Shown here: positions 20,001 to 29,912 of the stretch, one piece after another
Layout: every line of letters starts with the position of its first letter
Position numbering within the stretch: the stretch's first letter is position 1
Assembly: GCA_001247695.2 (NCBI GenBank)
Contig: LGRX02034686.1
Location: forward strand, 18,555-82,554
Origin: Cymbomonas tetramitiformis
Taxonomy: Eukaryota; Chlorophyta; Pyramimonadophyceae; Pyramimonadales; Pyramimonadaceae
Length of the DNA stretch: 64,000 bases
Reading direction: 5' to 3'
Translations under genes and position numbers: made by a program
Notes under the pieces: model-generated
Database searches by the model: none
Told to the model about the DNA's origin: nothing
What the model saw: the letters and a program-made list of their open reading frames with translations, nothing else

Positions 20001-22312
20001 CTGCACGGCTGGCTGCGCACCCAGCACACACCTGATTGGGCGCTTGACCTCGCCTGAGCCAAGGACTGCACGGCTGGCTGCGCACCCAGCACACACCTGA
20101 TTGGGCGCTTGTCCTGGCCTGAGCCAAGGACTGCACGGCTGGCTACGCACCCAGCACACACCTGATTGGGCGCTTGTCCTTGCCTGAGCCAAGGACTGCA
20201 CGGTTGGCTGCGCACCCAGCACACACCTGATTGGGCGCTTGTCCTTGCCTGAGCCAAGGACTGCACGGCTGGCTGCGCACCCAGCACACACCTGATTGGG
20301 CGCTTGACCTCGCCTGAGCCAAGGACTGCACGGCTGGCTGCGCACCCAGCACACACCTGATTGGGCGCTTGTCCTTGCCTGAGCCAAGGACTGCACGGCT
20401 GGCTACGCACCCAGCACACGCCTGATCGGGCGCTTGTCCTTGCCTGAGCCAAGGACTGCACGGCTGGCTGCGCACCCAGCACACACCTGATTGGGCGCTT
20501 GTCCTCGCCTGAGCCAAGGACTGCACGGCTGGCTGCGCACCCAGCACACACCTGATTGGGCGCTTGACCTCGCCTGAGCCAAGGACTGCACGGCTGGCTA
20601 CGCACCCAGCACACACCTAATTGGGCGCTTGTCCTTGCCTGAGCCAAGGACTGCACGGCTGGCTGCGCACCCAGCACACACCTGATTGGGCGCTTGTCCT
20701 TGCCTGAGCCAAGGACTGCACGGCTGGCTGCGCACCCAGCACACACCTGATTGGGCGCTTGACCTCGCCTGAGCCAAGGACTGCACGGCTGGCTGCGCAC
20801 CCAGCACACACCTGATTGGGCGCTTGTCCTTGCCTGAGCCAAGGACTGCACGGCTGGCTACGCACCCAGCACACCCCTGATTGGGCGCTTGTCCTCGCCT
20901 GAGCCAAGGACTGCACCGTCGGCGGCTTTGTGAGGCAAACACCCAGCACCTGTTGATACGGAGTTTGTCGGTGGTGAGTAAAGTTGGGTACGGCGAATGT
21001 ATGGGGAGGGGAGCGGCAGGCCGGCTATCTGGCGAATATGCCCGAGATCGCACCGAAACGCACAGGTTCTTCCCGCATACTGCCTTGCTGACACACAAGG
21101 TGCATCCGTTATCAGTCGTTGCTTGGAATTATCGAGGGCACCTCAACTCCTTGCGTCGAGGCCTCTTGTGAGAAAGCCCATTAGAGCCAATGGCACCCTG
21201 CAAGCCTGCACTTTTGACAGTTGCGGTCGGCCAATAAGTTGCTGCGTGGGGCAAAGCCCTCTGATTGCCTGCCGCATCCGCTGCAGCCACTCTGTTGATC
21301 AACGCCCCCCGAGAGCACTCCATAGATTCGTTCACAATCCTACGACTAGCATTTGCATCAAAATTGAGCAAATCGCTTCCAGTTCGCTATGCGTCACACG
21401 TTAAGTGGATTGAAGCATGTGCCTCGTGATGCGAGTGGTGCGCTAAGTGAACTGATGCGCGCGTCTCATGCTCATTCTAATCATTGAGCTTTATTTTCAG
21501 TGTGAAAGGCAAGAGAGGGGGGTGGTCGGCAGGTCAATTGTTTGGCATCTGCAACACTGTGGGGTCCCTGGCGGGAATTCTGGCTACTACCACCGCGGGT
21601 ATAAGCTTAGCATACATTTGTCAACTTCCTCCACCCCTGCTGTACGGCTGTATCCATTCAGAAGAGAGATGCACACCGAACAGCACAAATACTGAGGTGC
21701 CTGATGGCTGATTGTCTCACAGGCATCATCATTGAGAAGACAGGCTCGTGGGTGCTGGTTTTTCAAACTATGGTGCGTGCCACATACTTCTGCACACATC
21801 ACACTGGGTTGGCACAGAGTTGCTGTGGGCGATCATGCAGTTGATGAGAATTAGTTGTTACTTGAGATCCATGGGATGCAGCACGTTGTCAGGGACTAAC
21901 ATTGCGGACGCAGGACACACCTGGTCCAGTATATTTGTGGATGGAATTTAATGTGCCCAAATGTTTGGACTACGCAGATGAGTCTCTCACGTGTCAGCAA
22001 CAGCTCATCCTTCACCAATGGATGGATTGAGAGTACTCAATGTTCAGTGTTTACAGCAATTGGGAGTCTTTGAGTGTCAGAATTGGTGATTGGAACACGC
22101 ATGTGCGCCTGCAAAGCATTCTAAAATGTGCAGACACTTTACCACGACACATGATGAACTAGGACAGGAGCTATCGAAGATGCCTGTATGCGTGCCAGTC
22201 ATTTCATGAAAGACTGAACGGTTGCGCATTGCTGTAATGACAGGTTGGCGTATACCTCACTGGGGTTGTGTTATTCAACTGGCTATGCACATCAGAAAAG
22301 CTTGTGGACTGA
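11066..22312 (+). CDS. SLC17/PHT4-type major facilitator transporter, 17-18 exons
   Basis: Exons, all bounded by AG/GT: 11066-11287, 11392-11463, 11640-11759, 12122-12205, 12660-12731, 13715 to about 13800, tentative 13970-14006, 15671-15782, 15978-16063, 16200-16278, 17228-17287, 18490-18558, 18980-19058, 19319-19371, 21020-21065, 21533-21598, 21723-21772, 22244-22312 (TGA). Phases agree at all junctions except around exon 6/7. The product, about 480 aa, follows the anion/phosphate cotransporter family: MSVAIIPLGAEYGW, ILGGVLADKVGGK (MFS motif A), RFLTGIGQG, WGYFTYLNWMPAYF, GWIADWLV, GICNTVGSLAGIL and a C-terminal SEKLVD. Exons 1-2 encode about 98 mostly basic, Ser/Ala-rich residues, like an organellar transit peptide, as in plastid PHT4 proteins. 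Expected role: anion or phosphate transport across an inner organellar membrane. The usual NMDRVNMS motif reads NMCRVCMS here. The two N-terminal exons and start codon are less certain. Confidence 0.85.
13037..13230 (+). repeat. Intron minisatellite, 43-47-bp unit
   Basis: Four copies of a unit containing TTGGCAGCCCAAACAGTGCT followed by CCGCATGC-like sequence, starting at about 13079, 13122, 13167 and 13214. It lies in the intron between transporter exons at 12731 and 13715. Overlapping short ORFs are repeat artefacts. Confidence 0.8.
13390..13640 (+). repeat. Intron minisatellite built on a CCCCCTTGCC motif
   Basis: Irregular array of CTGATGCCCCCTTGCCACTC-type units of about 15-22 bp in the same transporter intron. 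The minus-strand reading gives Gly/Lys/Gln-rich ORFs that I reject as genes. Confidence 0.75.
14150..15300 (+). repeat. Intron satellite, ~55-bp unit, about 20 copies
   Basis: Tandem units containing GAGTGCTAGGGTTTCGCAGA, a CCCCACTCTTGCC segment and TGAGCTGCCGTG, with point changes and 1-3-bp indels between copies. The array fills most of the intron between 14007 and 15670 of the transporter gene. Confidence 0.9.
16478..16590 (+). repeat. Short tandem repeat around ACCAGATCTG
   Basis: Four imperfect copies of a ~30-34-bp unit with CAGATCTGYGCGGTG and CGTGTTAACCAG in a transporter intron; related pieces recur at about 16965-17012. Confidence 0.65.
16636..16864 (+). repeat. Dispersed ~230-bp repeat, copy A
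   Basis: Shares long stretches with 23496-23716, including GTACCCACGCC, CAAAGGATT, GACCCCCTAAGCCTC and CCCCCGAGCTGC. Located in a transporter intron and followed at 16899-16922 by a T-rich, C-interrupted tract. Mobility is inferred only from the two copies. Confidence 0.7.
17740..18175 (+). repeat. Intron minisatellite, 24-bp unit, about 18 copies
   Basis: Tandem GGCTGACATGATTGGGCGAT plus CCAC units with small variants, inside the transporter intron 17288-18489. On the minus strand it reads as Asn/His/Val/Ser-rich ORFs, which are artefacts. Confidence 0.9.
19460..20930 (+). repeat. Intron satellite, 65-bp unit, about 22 copies
   Basis: Highly homogeneous tandem units containing CCTGAGCCAAGGACTGCACG, GGCTGGCTGCGCACCCAGCA and CCTGATTGGGCGCTTG. 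Two variants, ending GTCCTTG and GACCTCG, recur in a mixed order. Sixty-five is not a multiple of three, yet no frame of the minus strand contains a stop for hundreds of bases, giving false ORFs of 302 and 442 codons. It lies between transporter exons ending at 19371 and starting at 21020. Confidence 0.95.
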
Positions 22313-23495
22313 CTGCCCACTGGTGACGGCTAACCAGCTAAATAGCTACGTATATGCAAAAGAGTATGCACGCTTATTGTCATTATATACATTTCTATAT
22401 CAGTCATCCACGATTCCAAGATATGCTCGTTTAGGTAGGCACGTATGTAGTAGAAGGTTTAACAATATACAACGTATATATATATATATATATATATATG
22501 TTTGCGTTATAAAACCTTGCCCTTCACATATGAGCGCCGATTTTTAGCATGTGCCCGACACGCGCGCTTGTACTGGCACAAGCACGTCTGGCGCGCTCAT
22601 GCTAGTTTTGAATCGTGCCTCACGTTATGAGCGCGCTTGCCATCATGAGCGCGCCGATACTGCCCTACCCATGCACCTTCAACTCGCATTTGCGGCATGA
22701 AAACCCAGACTGCAAATTCTGATTTGACGCTCCAGATCGGGCAACTCGTGAACTTTTCAACATGGGCTCCAAATTTTTCATTCGAGGTACCCGGTGTCGT
22801 CTAGGATTCACTTTTTTATGGTCCTGCTGGACCAACACATGTTGTATTCTTTGCAAACCCATAGATTGAAAGCATACGCCTTGAACATAACCCTCATGCA
22901 GTCGATGGAACAATCCTACATTAAAATACTGGCATTTTATACCTAAAGAATATTACAGTATATGAAAAATACATATGGGATGCACAAGTGCGTTCTGGCC
23001 GTCGATCGATTTACGTCGGTATCCGATCGATTTCCCTACTCTCTTTCCCAAAACAAAGAATGCACTCCCATTACTACTCCTCACTTCCGTCCTAGTCCCC
23101 CCCCCTCTACTCCCATCTACTTCCCCATGCTCTTTTCTCATCCCTATATCTTCTCCATACAACCCCCATACGTCCCCACTATACACCCCCCTTCGTCCCT
23201 CCTACTTCCTCTCATGCTACTCCCCCTACAGCACGGGCAGCCTTGTATACATGTATGTTGGCAAAGATGTGTCCATGCGCGCTCATGTGAAGAGATTGGC
23301 GCGCATATGCCAAAACGATCGGCGTGCATATGCGCGCGGCGCGCTCGTACCGTGAGACAGTGATAACAAGCGTGCCTGGCGCGCTCTTGCTAAAAGTGGC
23401 GCGCATATGCGAGCGCCGTGCTCATAACGTAACGTGTGTGTGTGTGTATGCTTATCCTTGCGAATCCTTTGGCACCCCGAAGCCACAGGAGACTG
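22313..23495. other. Intergenic region after the transporter
   Basis: No convincing gene. It holds a TA microsatellite (about 22472-22500), scattered GCGCGCTCATG and GCGCATATGC motifs (22560-22660 and 23275-23425) and a pyrimidine-rich stretch at 23090-23230. Confidence 0.6.
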
Positions 23496-23716
23496 CACTT
23501 TGTACCCACGCCGGGGATCAAAGGATTCAGCACATACTTCGGGACACTCATCCGGATTCTCCGGAGCTCACTAGTGAAGAATGGGACCCCCTAAGCCTCG
23601 CTGAACCACCCGAGCCCCTCTGCATCTGCACCGCCAGCGCACTGCCGCCTTGTGCCTGAAGCCGGTTCATCCCTGCCCCCCGAGCTGCGCGAGCCATATC
23701 TCCACCACCAAGCCCA
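23496..23716 (+). repeat. Dispersed ~230-bp repeat, copy B
   Basis: Second copy of the sequence at 16636-16864, same orientation, diverged by scattered substitutions. A TG microsatellite follows at 23775-23794. Confidence 0.7.
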
Positions 23717-23799
23717 CGCGCAAGACCACCCCTTAACATGTAGTATTCACTCGGGCCTACCACCACCCCTTAACATGTGGGTGTGTGTGTGTGCGAGGT

Positions 23800-24237
23800 A
23801 CTAGTTTAGCGGGAGATCCTTACCCGTGGGTTTCTGCACTTGTGCTAGCAAGAGGGTTCCATTTGTGTATCAGAATTGCACAGTTGGATTAGCAGTTAGG
23901 TCTGTCAGCCTGGCTTCTGCCCTAACTAATCTTGCATTATCTAACTCTCCTAGACAGTCACCACCCACAGTGCTGGGGTGGTGTGCTGAAATCTGTATAG
24001 GCATCCCTGACCGAGAGTCCCGGAGCAGGCCCCTATGCCAGATCCCTAGGCCAACTCTGGACTGTTGACTGATCTGTAGGTTCGTACTGTGACACCCACA
24101 GTGTCACAGGTAGGCTAGACTCCGAGACCGTCCGAGACCGTTCCGGGTATATCTAGCTTAGGGTTTATTTATCTTGAGAGTCTATCTATATTGAGTTCAC
24201 TGACTATCTGATATCTTTGGACTAGGATATTCCAGTA
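23800..24237 (+). mobile_element. 3' end and 3' LTR of a copia-type element (5' truncated)
   Basis: 23984-24237 (254 bp, TGCTGAAATC...CCAGTA) is homologous to the LTRs of the minus-strand element at 46315-49890. The preceding ~180 bp matches the sequence beside that element's 3' LTR, including the hairpin at 23961-23981. No internal coding region or 5' LTR is present. It abuts, and supplies the end of, the minus-strand ORF at 24696. Confidence 0.85.
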
Positions 24238-24696
24238 CCTCCTCCTCATGTCACCAGTCACAGTGTCCTTGGTGGTTGACAAGAGTCTGGACCTCTTCTC
24301 GCACGATCTGACGAACGTGACGCCGTCCTGCTGCTCAGTTTGGGGCACCGCCTTGAGCATGGCATTCTTCTCCTTGGTGCCCCTCATGAGGAACCTCTTG
24401 TTGAGCTCGTGCACGAACTTCCTGAAGGCCCAGTAATACATGGTGCTCTCCTTCCCGTCGCATCCAGTGAGTCCGGTCGACGAGTTCCCATCGCGCAGGT
24501 ACTCGTCTGACACCTCCCCGTCATCGTTCTCGTCAGTGACCGGTCTAGCCACCAACCAAGTTGCATTTCGGTCCATCAGATGAAAGGGCTGGTCCGCACA
24601 GTTCACCGCCCCATCCGCTGCCTCATGCTCCTCCGTGCTCTTCAGGGACCACGTGAACCTGGAGGATACCTTGCCGTTCAAGTCTAGTGGTTCCAT
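24169..24696 (-). pseudogene. Unknown minus-strand ORF, 3' end interrupted by an LTR
   Basis: A 175-codon reading frame of acidic and polar composition (for example YYWAFRKFVHELNKRFLMRG). Downstream of residue ~153 it crosses position 24237 into the copia LTR, so the natural C terminus is lost. It starts 15 bp after the stop of the ORF at 24712-25314; the two may be exons of one gene or a broken single ORF. I do not recognise the family. Confidence 0.45.
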
Positions 24697-24711
24697 TAGC
24701 CAAGAATAAGC

Positions 24712-25314
24712 CTATGAAGGAGTACCAGAATTACTGCCAACTGACTGCAGGAAACTGGGGATTTCCTCATACATTCCTTGCCAGTCAGGTTGGCTGCTAT
24801 TTTTGTAGTTCCTCTTCTCCTCGGGGCTGGCCGTCAGCATCATTGGGCTATTCAGATTTCTCCGCACACCGCTGCGGTGCGCTCTCTGCTTGCCGGTGAT
24901 CCACCTGGAGAAAACCAGGCAGAACTCTTCCCTGTCGTCCTCCTTGCTCCCAGTATAGTGGGGCCGCTGTGATGTGGAACTTTCCTCGCGGGTGGTTCCC
25001 TCCGTTTGCATGTCTAATTCCATGTACCAAAATATATCTTCACCCAAAGCTTGGAATTTCTGTGTCTTCCTTCTGGGGTCCCTTTTGGCCAAGTCACTGC
25101 TACTGTCTGAATGCCCGCCTTCTTCCTCGTTGTTCAGCTCGGTGTCGCCTTTGCTAGATTCTTCGCCCTGTAACAAACGCCGGCTTCTCGTGGTACCGAA
25201 GCCGGGGTTGTCCAGCTGGTGACACGCGCGACAGACGTGACAGGCGTGACATACCTCGCGCTTGATGACTGCTCGGCGAGATAGCAGATGTGGTGAAGAA
25301 GGTTTGGTCATCAT
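24712..25314 (-). CDS. Unknown protein with a Cys-rich N-terminal motif
   Basis: A 200-codon ORF starting with ATG at 25314. Near residues 22-31 it has a CHACHVCRACH motif, with cysteines spaced CxxCxxCxxC, that could bind metal. The rest is hydrophilic with acidic runs (NNEEEGGHSDSSS) and a FCLVFSRWITGK patch. The following ORF begins 15 bp beyond its stop. A host gene and a mobile-element ORF are both possible. No function assigned. Confidence 0.45.
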   Translation of the reverse strand: MMTKPSSPHLLSRRAVIKREVCHACHVCRACHQLDNPGFGTTRSRRLLQGEESSKGDTELNNEEEGGHSDSSSDLAKRDPRRKTQKFQALGEDIFWYMELDMQTEGTTREESSTSQRPHYTGSKEDDREEFCLVFSRWITGKQRAHRSGVRRNLNSPMMLTASPEEKRNYKNSSQPDWQGMYEEIPSFLQSVGSNSGTPS

Positions 25315-25821
25315 GATGTGGCATTGAGATAAGAAGAATGGTTCTAGAAGAAATGACGTTTAGGATGCTGCCACTGACGTGTCAGCCAGAAGATGGGGAA
25401 CGGTAACATCATCAAAGCTGGCAGAGAATAGTGACATTCTATTGGTAGATGAAGATTTTAGAGCGAAAGCCTGTTACAGTTTTACAGATGTGACAGTGAC
25501 TTGAGAATAAGTAGGCTCTGACCGCAGGTCAGGACTAGTGGACTCATTATTGTTTTGCCTTCGCAAGTGCTAGGTGGCTGTTCGCGTGCCGAGTGCTAGA
25601 TTGCTAAAACAGCTCTGCTCACAGTTTTGTACAATAATTCGTACTTTTGGTGGTTTTATCATCTTTTGGTGTATATTATATACTGCTGTTTTTATCTTTT
25701 TACAAAACAATAATGTCCTGCGCGGAGCGGCTTTTTATTTCGGTACGAATTCAGAAGTAAGAGGCTCTTTGGCGAGAAGTCTACAGCAGTCAAGAAGAGC
25801 AGATTCGGGAGATAGGTGACT

Positions 25822-26948
25822 CCAGGGACACCCTTGGTGTACTGGCGGACCCTTTTTCCTTTGTTATTTTGCGGTGCTTGCATACGGGCAGACTCACAGC
25901 AGCGGCGACAGCGAATCAGCAGTTAATTACTAGCTTAATGAGTGGTTTCTTATCCTGCGGTTCCTCTCGCTTGGCCACCTTGTCTGACGGTGAATCCAGG
26001 GACACCGATGCTGTACTGGCCTATCTTTAAGCGGGTGTGCCACTAGAAGGTAATTAGCAGCGGCACCAGCGTGGAATACAGCGAGCGGATTAACTCTGTA
26101 TAATATGAAGACAGTGAAGACTGCTCTGGCAACGGTGTCTAGTGAATCCAGGGGTACTTTGTACACTGGTTCAGCTTGACCACCGTTGTTTATCTTGGAA
26201 ATATCAGTGGATTAGCATACAGCCTTTCTTCTTTTCTCTGGCGGCTTTTGTTGACCCCAGACCGACGGTGAGGCACGTATGGTACCGTTCACCTTCCTGA
26301 TGAGCAGTGGCTTTGCTAATCCAGGGGTACTGTGTACACTGGCTTAGCTTAAGCTCTGCTGTGTAGCTTCTATCACTGGGAAGTATTTGCGGAGGAACAC
26401 TCCTATGACACTTGTGGTCCTTCTTGATGAGCAGTGGCTTTGCGAATCCAGGGGTACTCTGTACACTTGCTTAGCCTAAGCCCTGTTGTGCGAACCTTCT
26501 ACATCCATTGCTGATTCAGCGTAGTATGCATAACCGTGGTGTTATTTCAGTTGTACTGTGAGAGGTGACCGCTCCAGCCAGGGGTGCTCAGCACACTGGC
26601 TTGACCTGGCTCACTGTAGTTGGTTATCTGAGCCGTGTTGACTTTGGAGAACTTGGACATTCACTTCAAATTCCCTTCAGGGGCTATCCCGGGGACTCTT
26701 CCTTATCTTGGTTCTGGGTTGATAGTATGGTTCTGTGTGGCACGTTGTGCGCATCAGCAAGCAGGTTGCTAGTGAATCCAGGGACACCCTTGGTGTACTA
26801 GCCTAACCAGTTTAGCTGATTCACTCGGTAAAACTACGCGTGGGAGGCAACTTTGGTCCTATCGCCAGTACATGTGATACTCTGTATATGGTTTTTACCC
26901 TTTTGTATATTCAGAACTGTGTGAATCCAGGGACACTCTGTGCACTGG
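25822..26948 (+). repeat. Array of eight covarying CCAG...CTGG hairpins
   Basis: Hairpins at 25822-25845, 25996-26019, 26148-26169, 26321-26342, 26448-26469, 26578-26599, 26778-26801 and 26927-26948. Most are preceded by GTGAATCCA or a variant. Common form: outer stem CCAG/CTGG, GG bulge, inner stem, 3-4-nt loop, inner stem, A bulge. Inner stems differ but mostly still pair: ACACC/GGTGT twice, GTAC/GTAC three times, GTGC/GCAC once; two copies have one mismatch. Copies 5 and 7 have changed outer 3' arms. Sequence between hairpins (about 100-200 bp) is little conserved. No ORF explains the pattern. Confidence 0.75.
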
Positions 26949-27170
26949 CGTAACTCAGTCCGAATTCAGTCTTCATCCTGCTAGTGGACGAGTCACACGC
27001 TTAGTAGAGAGAGCATATCCCTTTTGCCTCACTTGTCACCCATTGGCATAGCACTTGACCACGGAGGAGGGGGCAGAGTTGAACGCCGCCGCTGTCCAGT
27101 CCGCAGCACGGGAGGCATGGCACTACATGTATGTCGCGTAGGGGTGGGATGTGTCAATGGATGACATGTG

Positions 27171-27575
27171 TGGTCTATGGTCTATGGTCTATGGTTTGTG
27201 TAAACATATATTTATGGTAATCTTATGTGTGTCATATGTGTATCTTATGTAAGTCTATGGTCTACGGTCTACGGTTTATATAAAGATATTTTTAGTATAT
27301 TTTATGTATGTCTTATGTGTGGCATATGTGTACCTTATTAGCTACAATCTAAGATTGTTGCCGGTAAGTCTATGGTCTACGGTCTACGGTTTATATAAAG
27401 ATATTTTTTATGTATATTTTATGTATGTCTTATGTTTGATATATGCTTGATATATTAGCTACAATCTAAGAACAGCAACATTCATAGAATGTTGCCCGTG
27501 TTGCTGGTGAGTCTACAGTCTACGGTCTACGGTTTACATAAACATATTTCTTGTATATTTATGTATGATATTGTC
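27171..27575 (+). repeat. AT-rich tandem repeat, 3-4 copies of ~80-140 bp
   Basis: Units start with GGTCTATGGTCTACGGTTT-like sequence, then ATATAAAGATATTT and TTTATGTATGTCTTATGTG; the longer ones also hold TTAGCTACAATCTAAGA. Copies begin near 27171, 27252, 27367 and 27510. Confidence 0.8.
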
Positions 27576-28051
27576 GATCTACTGATGTAAACACCACTAA
27601 GTCATTTTTATTTCTTTTCGTATCTTATGATGACCCAGTTATTCCACGCAGACTGTTTCGATCACCAGAGCTATATTTATATTTTCATTTTTATTCATTT
27701 TATTCATTTACTCATTTTTATAAATTTATTCTCGTCAACGTATCAACAACCTAACGGCAATGTTGAAACATCAGTCGCAACCGGAAATTTATCAACTTGA
27801 AACCTAAACATAGTTTTATTCCTTTGTGTGTCTTCATCAGCCTCTAAAAAGAAAAAAACTAAAACCCAAATTCCCATTTGGTAATGTGTTATTCATCGAA
27901 TTGGCCATTAGAGGTACGGAAGTGCACGACGGCTGCGAGACGCTGCTTGCACGAACATTTTTATGATAAATTTCAGGCGATAAAATGGATAAAGGGAAGA
28001 TATTATTGAAATTTAACGCAGGAATTTAGTGTTAAAGCGCGCTTTCACGAT
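27576..28051. other. AT-rich stretch before the 28-kb ORF
   Basis: Low-complexity AT-rich sequence with a short ATTTTTATTCATTT run. No gene or clear promoter element is visible. Confidence 0.5.
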
Positions 28052-28870
28052 ATGGGGGGGCGAAAGCCGGCATCGAGCGGACAAGCGACCAGTCCGCAAC
28101 ACGAAGCTGCGGAAATGAGCTTGGAGTTGCTCATCAGCACGGCTCAGGCTGCGCTGAGAGCCCAACGGCTTGCACGAAGGCAAGGGGCACCCCTGCCTGA
28201 GTGCATCGGTGACGACGAGACCATCGCGCTCACGCCTCAGCAGAACCTGACATACTTGGCTCTGCACGCCACTCGTGCAGTGGCGACGGCAGCAACGGTT
28301 TGCTTTCCCGCATTTCAACGGGCTAGCAAAACCGTGACGGGCTTGGCGACTACATCGACTTTTCCGCCTCCTCCATCCGCGCAAGGCACCGCCCACACGC
28401 AGGGGCCCAGCGCCAGAACGCAACGACGCAGCTCGCAGAGGCATAAGGCGAGGGGAAGAGCTGAGGAGCGGAACCATCCGCCAGCAGCTACGGGTTTTTT
28501 CACGACCAGCTCCCCTATGCCAACCGTGGTGCCAGGCGGTAAATTCACGTTTGGTAAAGTCTCTGGGCAAGTGCAGCCCACAGACTTCAGTCTGGCTGCG
28601 CCGCCATCTGGCAGCGGAGCAGTCAGCGACTTCAGCAGTTTCAGCGACGTCGTGCGGACATCGACAGCAGAGCAACCGCCCTCTCCTGGTGAGAAGCGCA
28701 GCGGAAAGCCGCCATCGGTGCCGCCAAGCCCGCCGCGAATCAGCAAAAAGGGGAAGGCAGCAGAGCAGCCTGGTAGCCATGAGGACGAGGACATTGCCGA
28801 CCTCGAGTACGAGGACCCTTGGCACGAGGCGGACGGCTTGGACACTGACGTGCACGACTCGTGCATTTAG
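28052..28870 (+). CDS. Unknown Pro/Ser/Arg-rich protein
   Basis: A 272-codon ORF from ATG at 28052 to TAG at 28868-28870. The N-terminal third is helical in character and Ala/Arg-rich (LISTAQAALRAQRLARRQG). The middle is Pro/Ser/Thr-rich and basic; the C terminus is acidic (HEDEDIADLEYEDPWHEAD). A similarly long open frame on the opposite strand (28013-28855) looks like compositional shadowing. No intron is needed. The order basic, Pro-rich, acidic would fit a nucleic-acid-binding or Gag-like protein, but no motif proves this. Function unknown. Confidence 0.5.
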   Translation: MGGRKPASSGQATSPQHEAAEMSLELLISTAQAALRAQRLARRQGAPLPECIGDDETIALTPQQNLTYLALHATRAVATAATVCFPAFQRASKTVTGLATTSTFPPPPSAQGTAHTQGPSARTQRRSSQRHKARGRAEERNHPPAATGFFTTSSPMPTVVPGGKFTFGKVSGQVQPTDFSLAAPPSGSGAVSDFSSFSDVVRTSTAEQPPSPGEKRSGKPPSVPPSPPRISKKGKAAEQPGSHEDEDIADLEYEDPWHEADGLDTDVHDSCI

Positions 28871-29464
28871 GATCCAACGCCGATGCGTACTTCCCTAGTG
28901 TGTTGCACTGAACGCACTGCTTGGCCTTGCTTGTGTTAGTCAAGCGCCATCACAGATGGCCACTCGCGAGAGCTGGGCAAACGGCCGGACACCGCTTTTA
29001 GTCCCCCACACCACGACGCATCCGGGGGGTTTTCAGCGGCGACAGCGGCGTGGATTCTGGAAGTGGCAGCAACAGACCACAATATTCTGTCAGAACATCC
29101 TAGAACCTGACTGTAAACTGCCCATTCACAAACAGTGGTAACCCTGGGGCTGACAGTGATTACACGTCAGCTCATTGACCTGCCTGTATCTTTGGATAGG
29201 CGCCCTAGTTGAATCTCCGATTGGGAGCGTGTTCGTTGCTGTTCGTGCTCCACTAGTCGGGGGTTCTTGCATCCACCTTTACTGCTAGGTGGGTGCTAAA
29301 CTAGGTTTCATCTTTGACCTGCCGGCGTAGGCCCTCATCCTGCAGCCTCCCGTTATGAGGAATGGCTGCAGACTAGATGCTGTTAGCATGGCATTGACCA
29401 CCTAGCAGAACCCAAGGGCTAAACTCTCTAGTGCACTGGACTGGGTAATAGCAGTTAGGGCAGA
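28871..29464. other. Region without a recognised gene
   Basis: Mixed-composition sequence after the 28-kb ORF. Only short ORFs; nothing I can support as coding. Confidence 0.5.
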
Positions 29465-29546
29465 GGGGCAGGCTTGACCGCTGAGCACCTAATAATATCA
29501 CGTCTCCGGTAGGAGTATGTTACATTTTTTCTTTTTTTTCTTTCGA
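29465..29546 (+). repeat. Short interspersed repeat with hairpin and T-rich tail, copy 1
   Basis: GGGGCAGG..., AATATCACG, a TCTCC/GGAG stem and a TTACATTTTTTC tail match 38085-38175, where the stem is CTTCC/GGAAG. The tail is T-rich with interspersed C. It resembles the 3' end of a SINE or LINE; no internal promoter boxes or coding region were found. Confidence 0.6.
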
Positions 29547-29912
29547 ATTGGCACCGATCACAGATGCAGAATCATCAGTTTTATATAATATGATATCATT
29601 TGTTGATTTATTATTGACAGATGTAACCGATTGTAAATTTGGCGTTTGTACTGATGGGCCAAGATCAATCGCTTTGATAATATTATTATCCCAAACTAAA
29701 ACTTCTTGATTTGGAACAGATGCTATTGTGTCCGGTTTGGTTATTAGTTCCAATGCCGTTTCAGCTTGAATAGTAGTTGCTACAATGCGCACGCGCCCGC
29801 TAGGCTCTCCAAAGAGGTGGTCCGCCACTCGAGGCGGAAAGGCGGTTACACAGGAACGCAATACGTGTTTATTTACATTTACGTATAGTTTACATCTAGG
29901 GGGCTGCGCCAC
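29520..29912 (-). CDS. Doubtful small ORF of unknown function
   Basis: A 130-codon minus-strand frame. Residues from about 40 on look protein-like (NQEVLVWDNNIIKAIDLG) and use AT-rich codons unlike the neighbouring elements; the C-terminal KEKKEK run is encoded by the T-rich repeat tail. It may be a gene fragment. No family recognised. Confidence 0.25.
   Translation of the reverse strand: MAQPPRCKLYVNVNKHVLRSCVTAFPPRVADHLFGEPSGRVRIVATTIQAETALELITKPDTIASVPNQEVLVWDNNIIKAIDLGPSVQTPNLQSVTSVNNKSTNDIILYKTDDSASVIGANSKEKKEKM

Noticed and set aside
19488..20851. Long minus-strand ORFs of 302 and 442 codons
   Set aside because: They are frame-shifted readings of a 65-bp satellite within a transporter intron; every frame is open and the protein is an exact repeat of three phases.
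28013..28855. 280-codon antisense ORF opposite the 28-kb ORF
   Set aside because: Composition is Arg/Leu/Ser-rich and it mirrors the codon bias of the plus-strand ORF; only one strand is likely to code.
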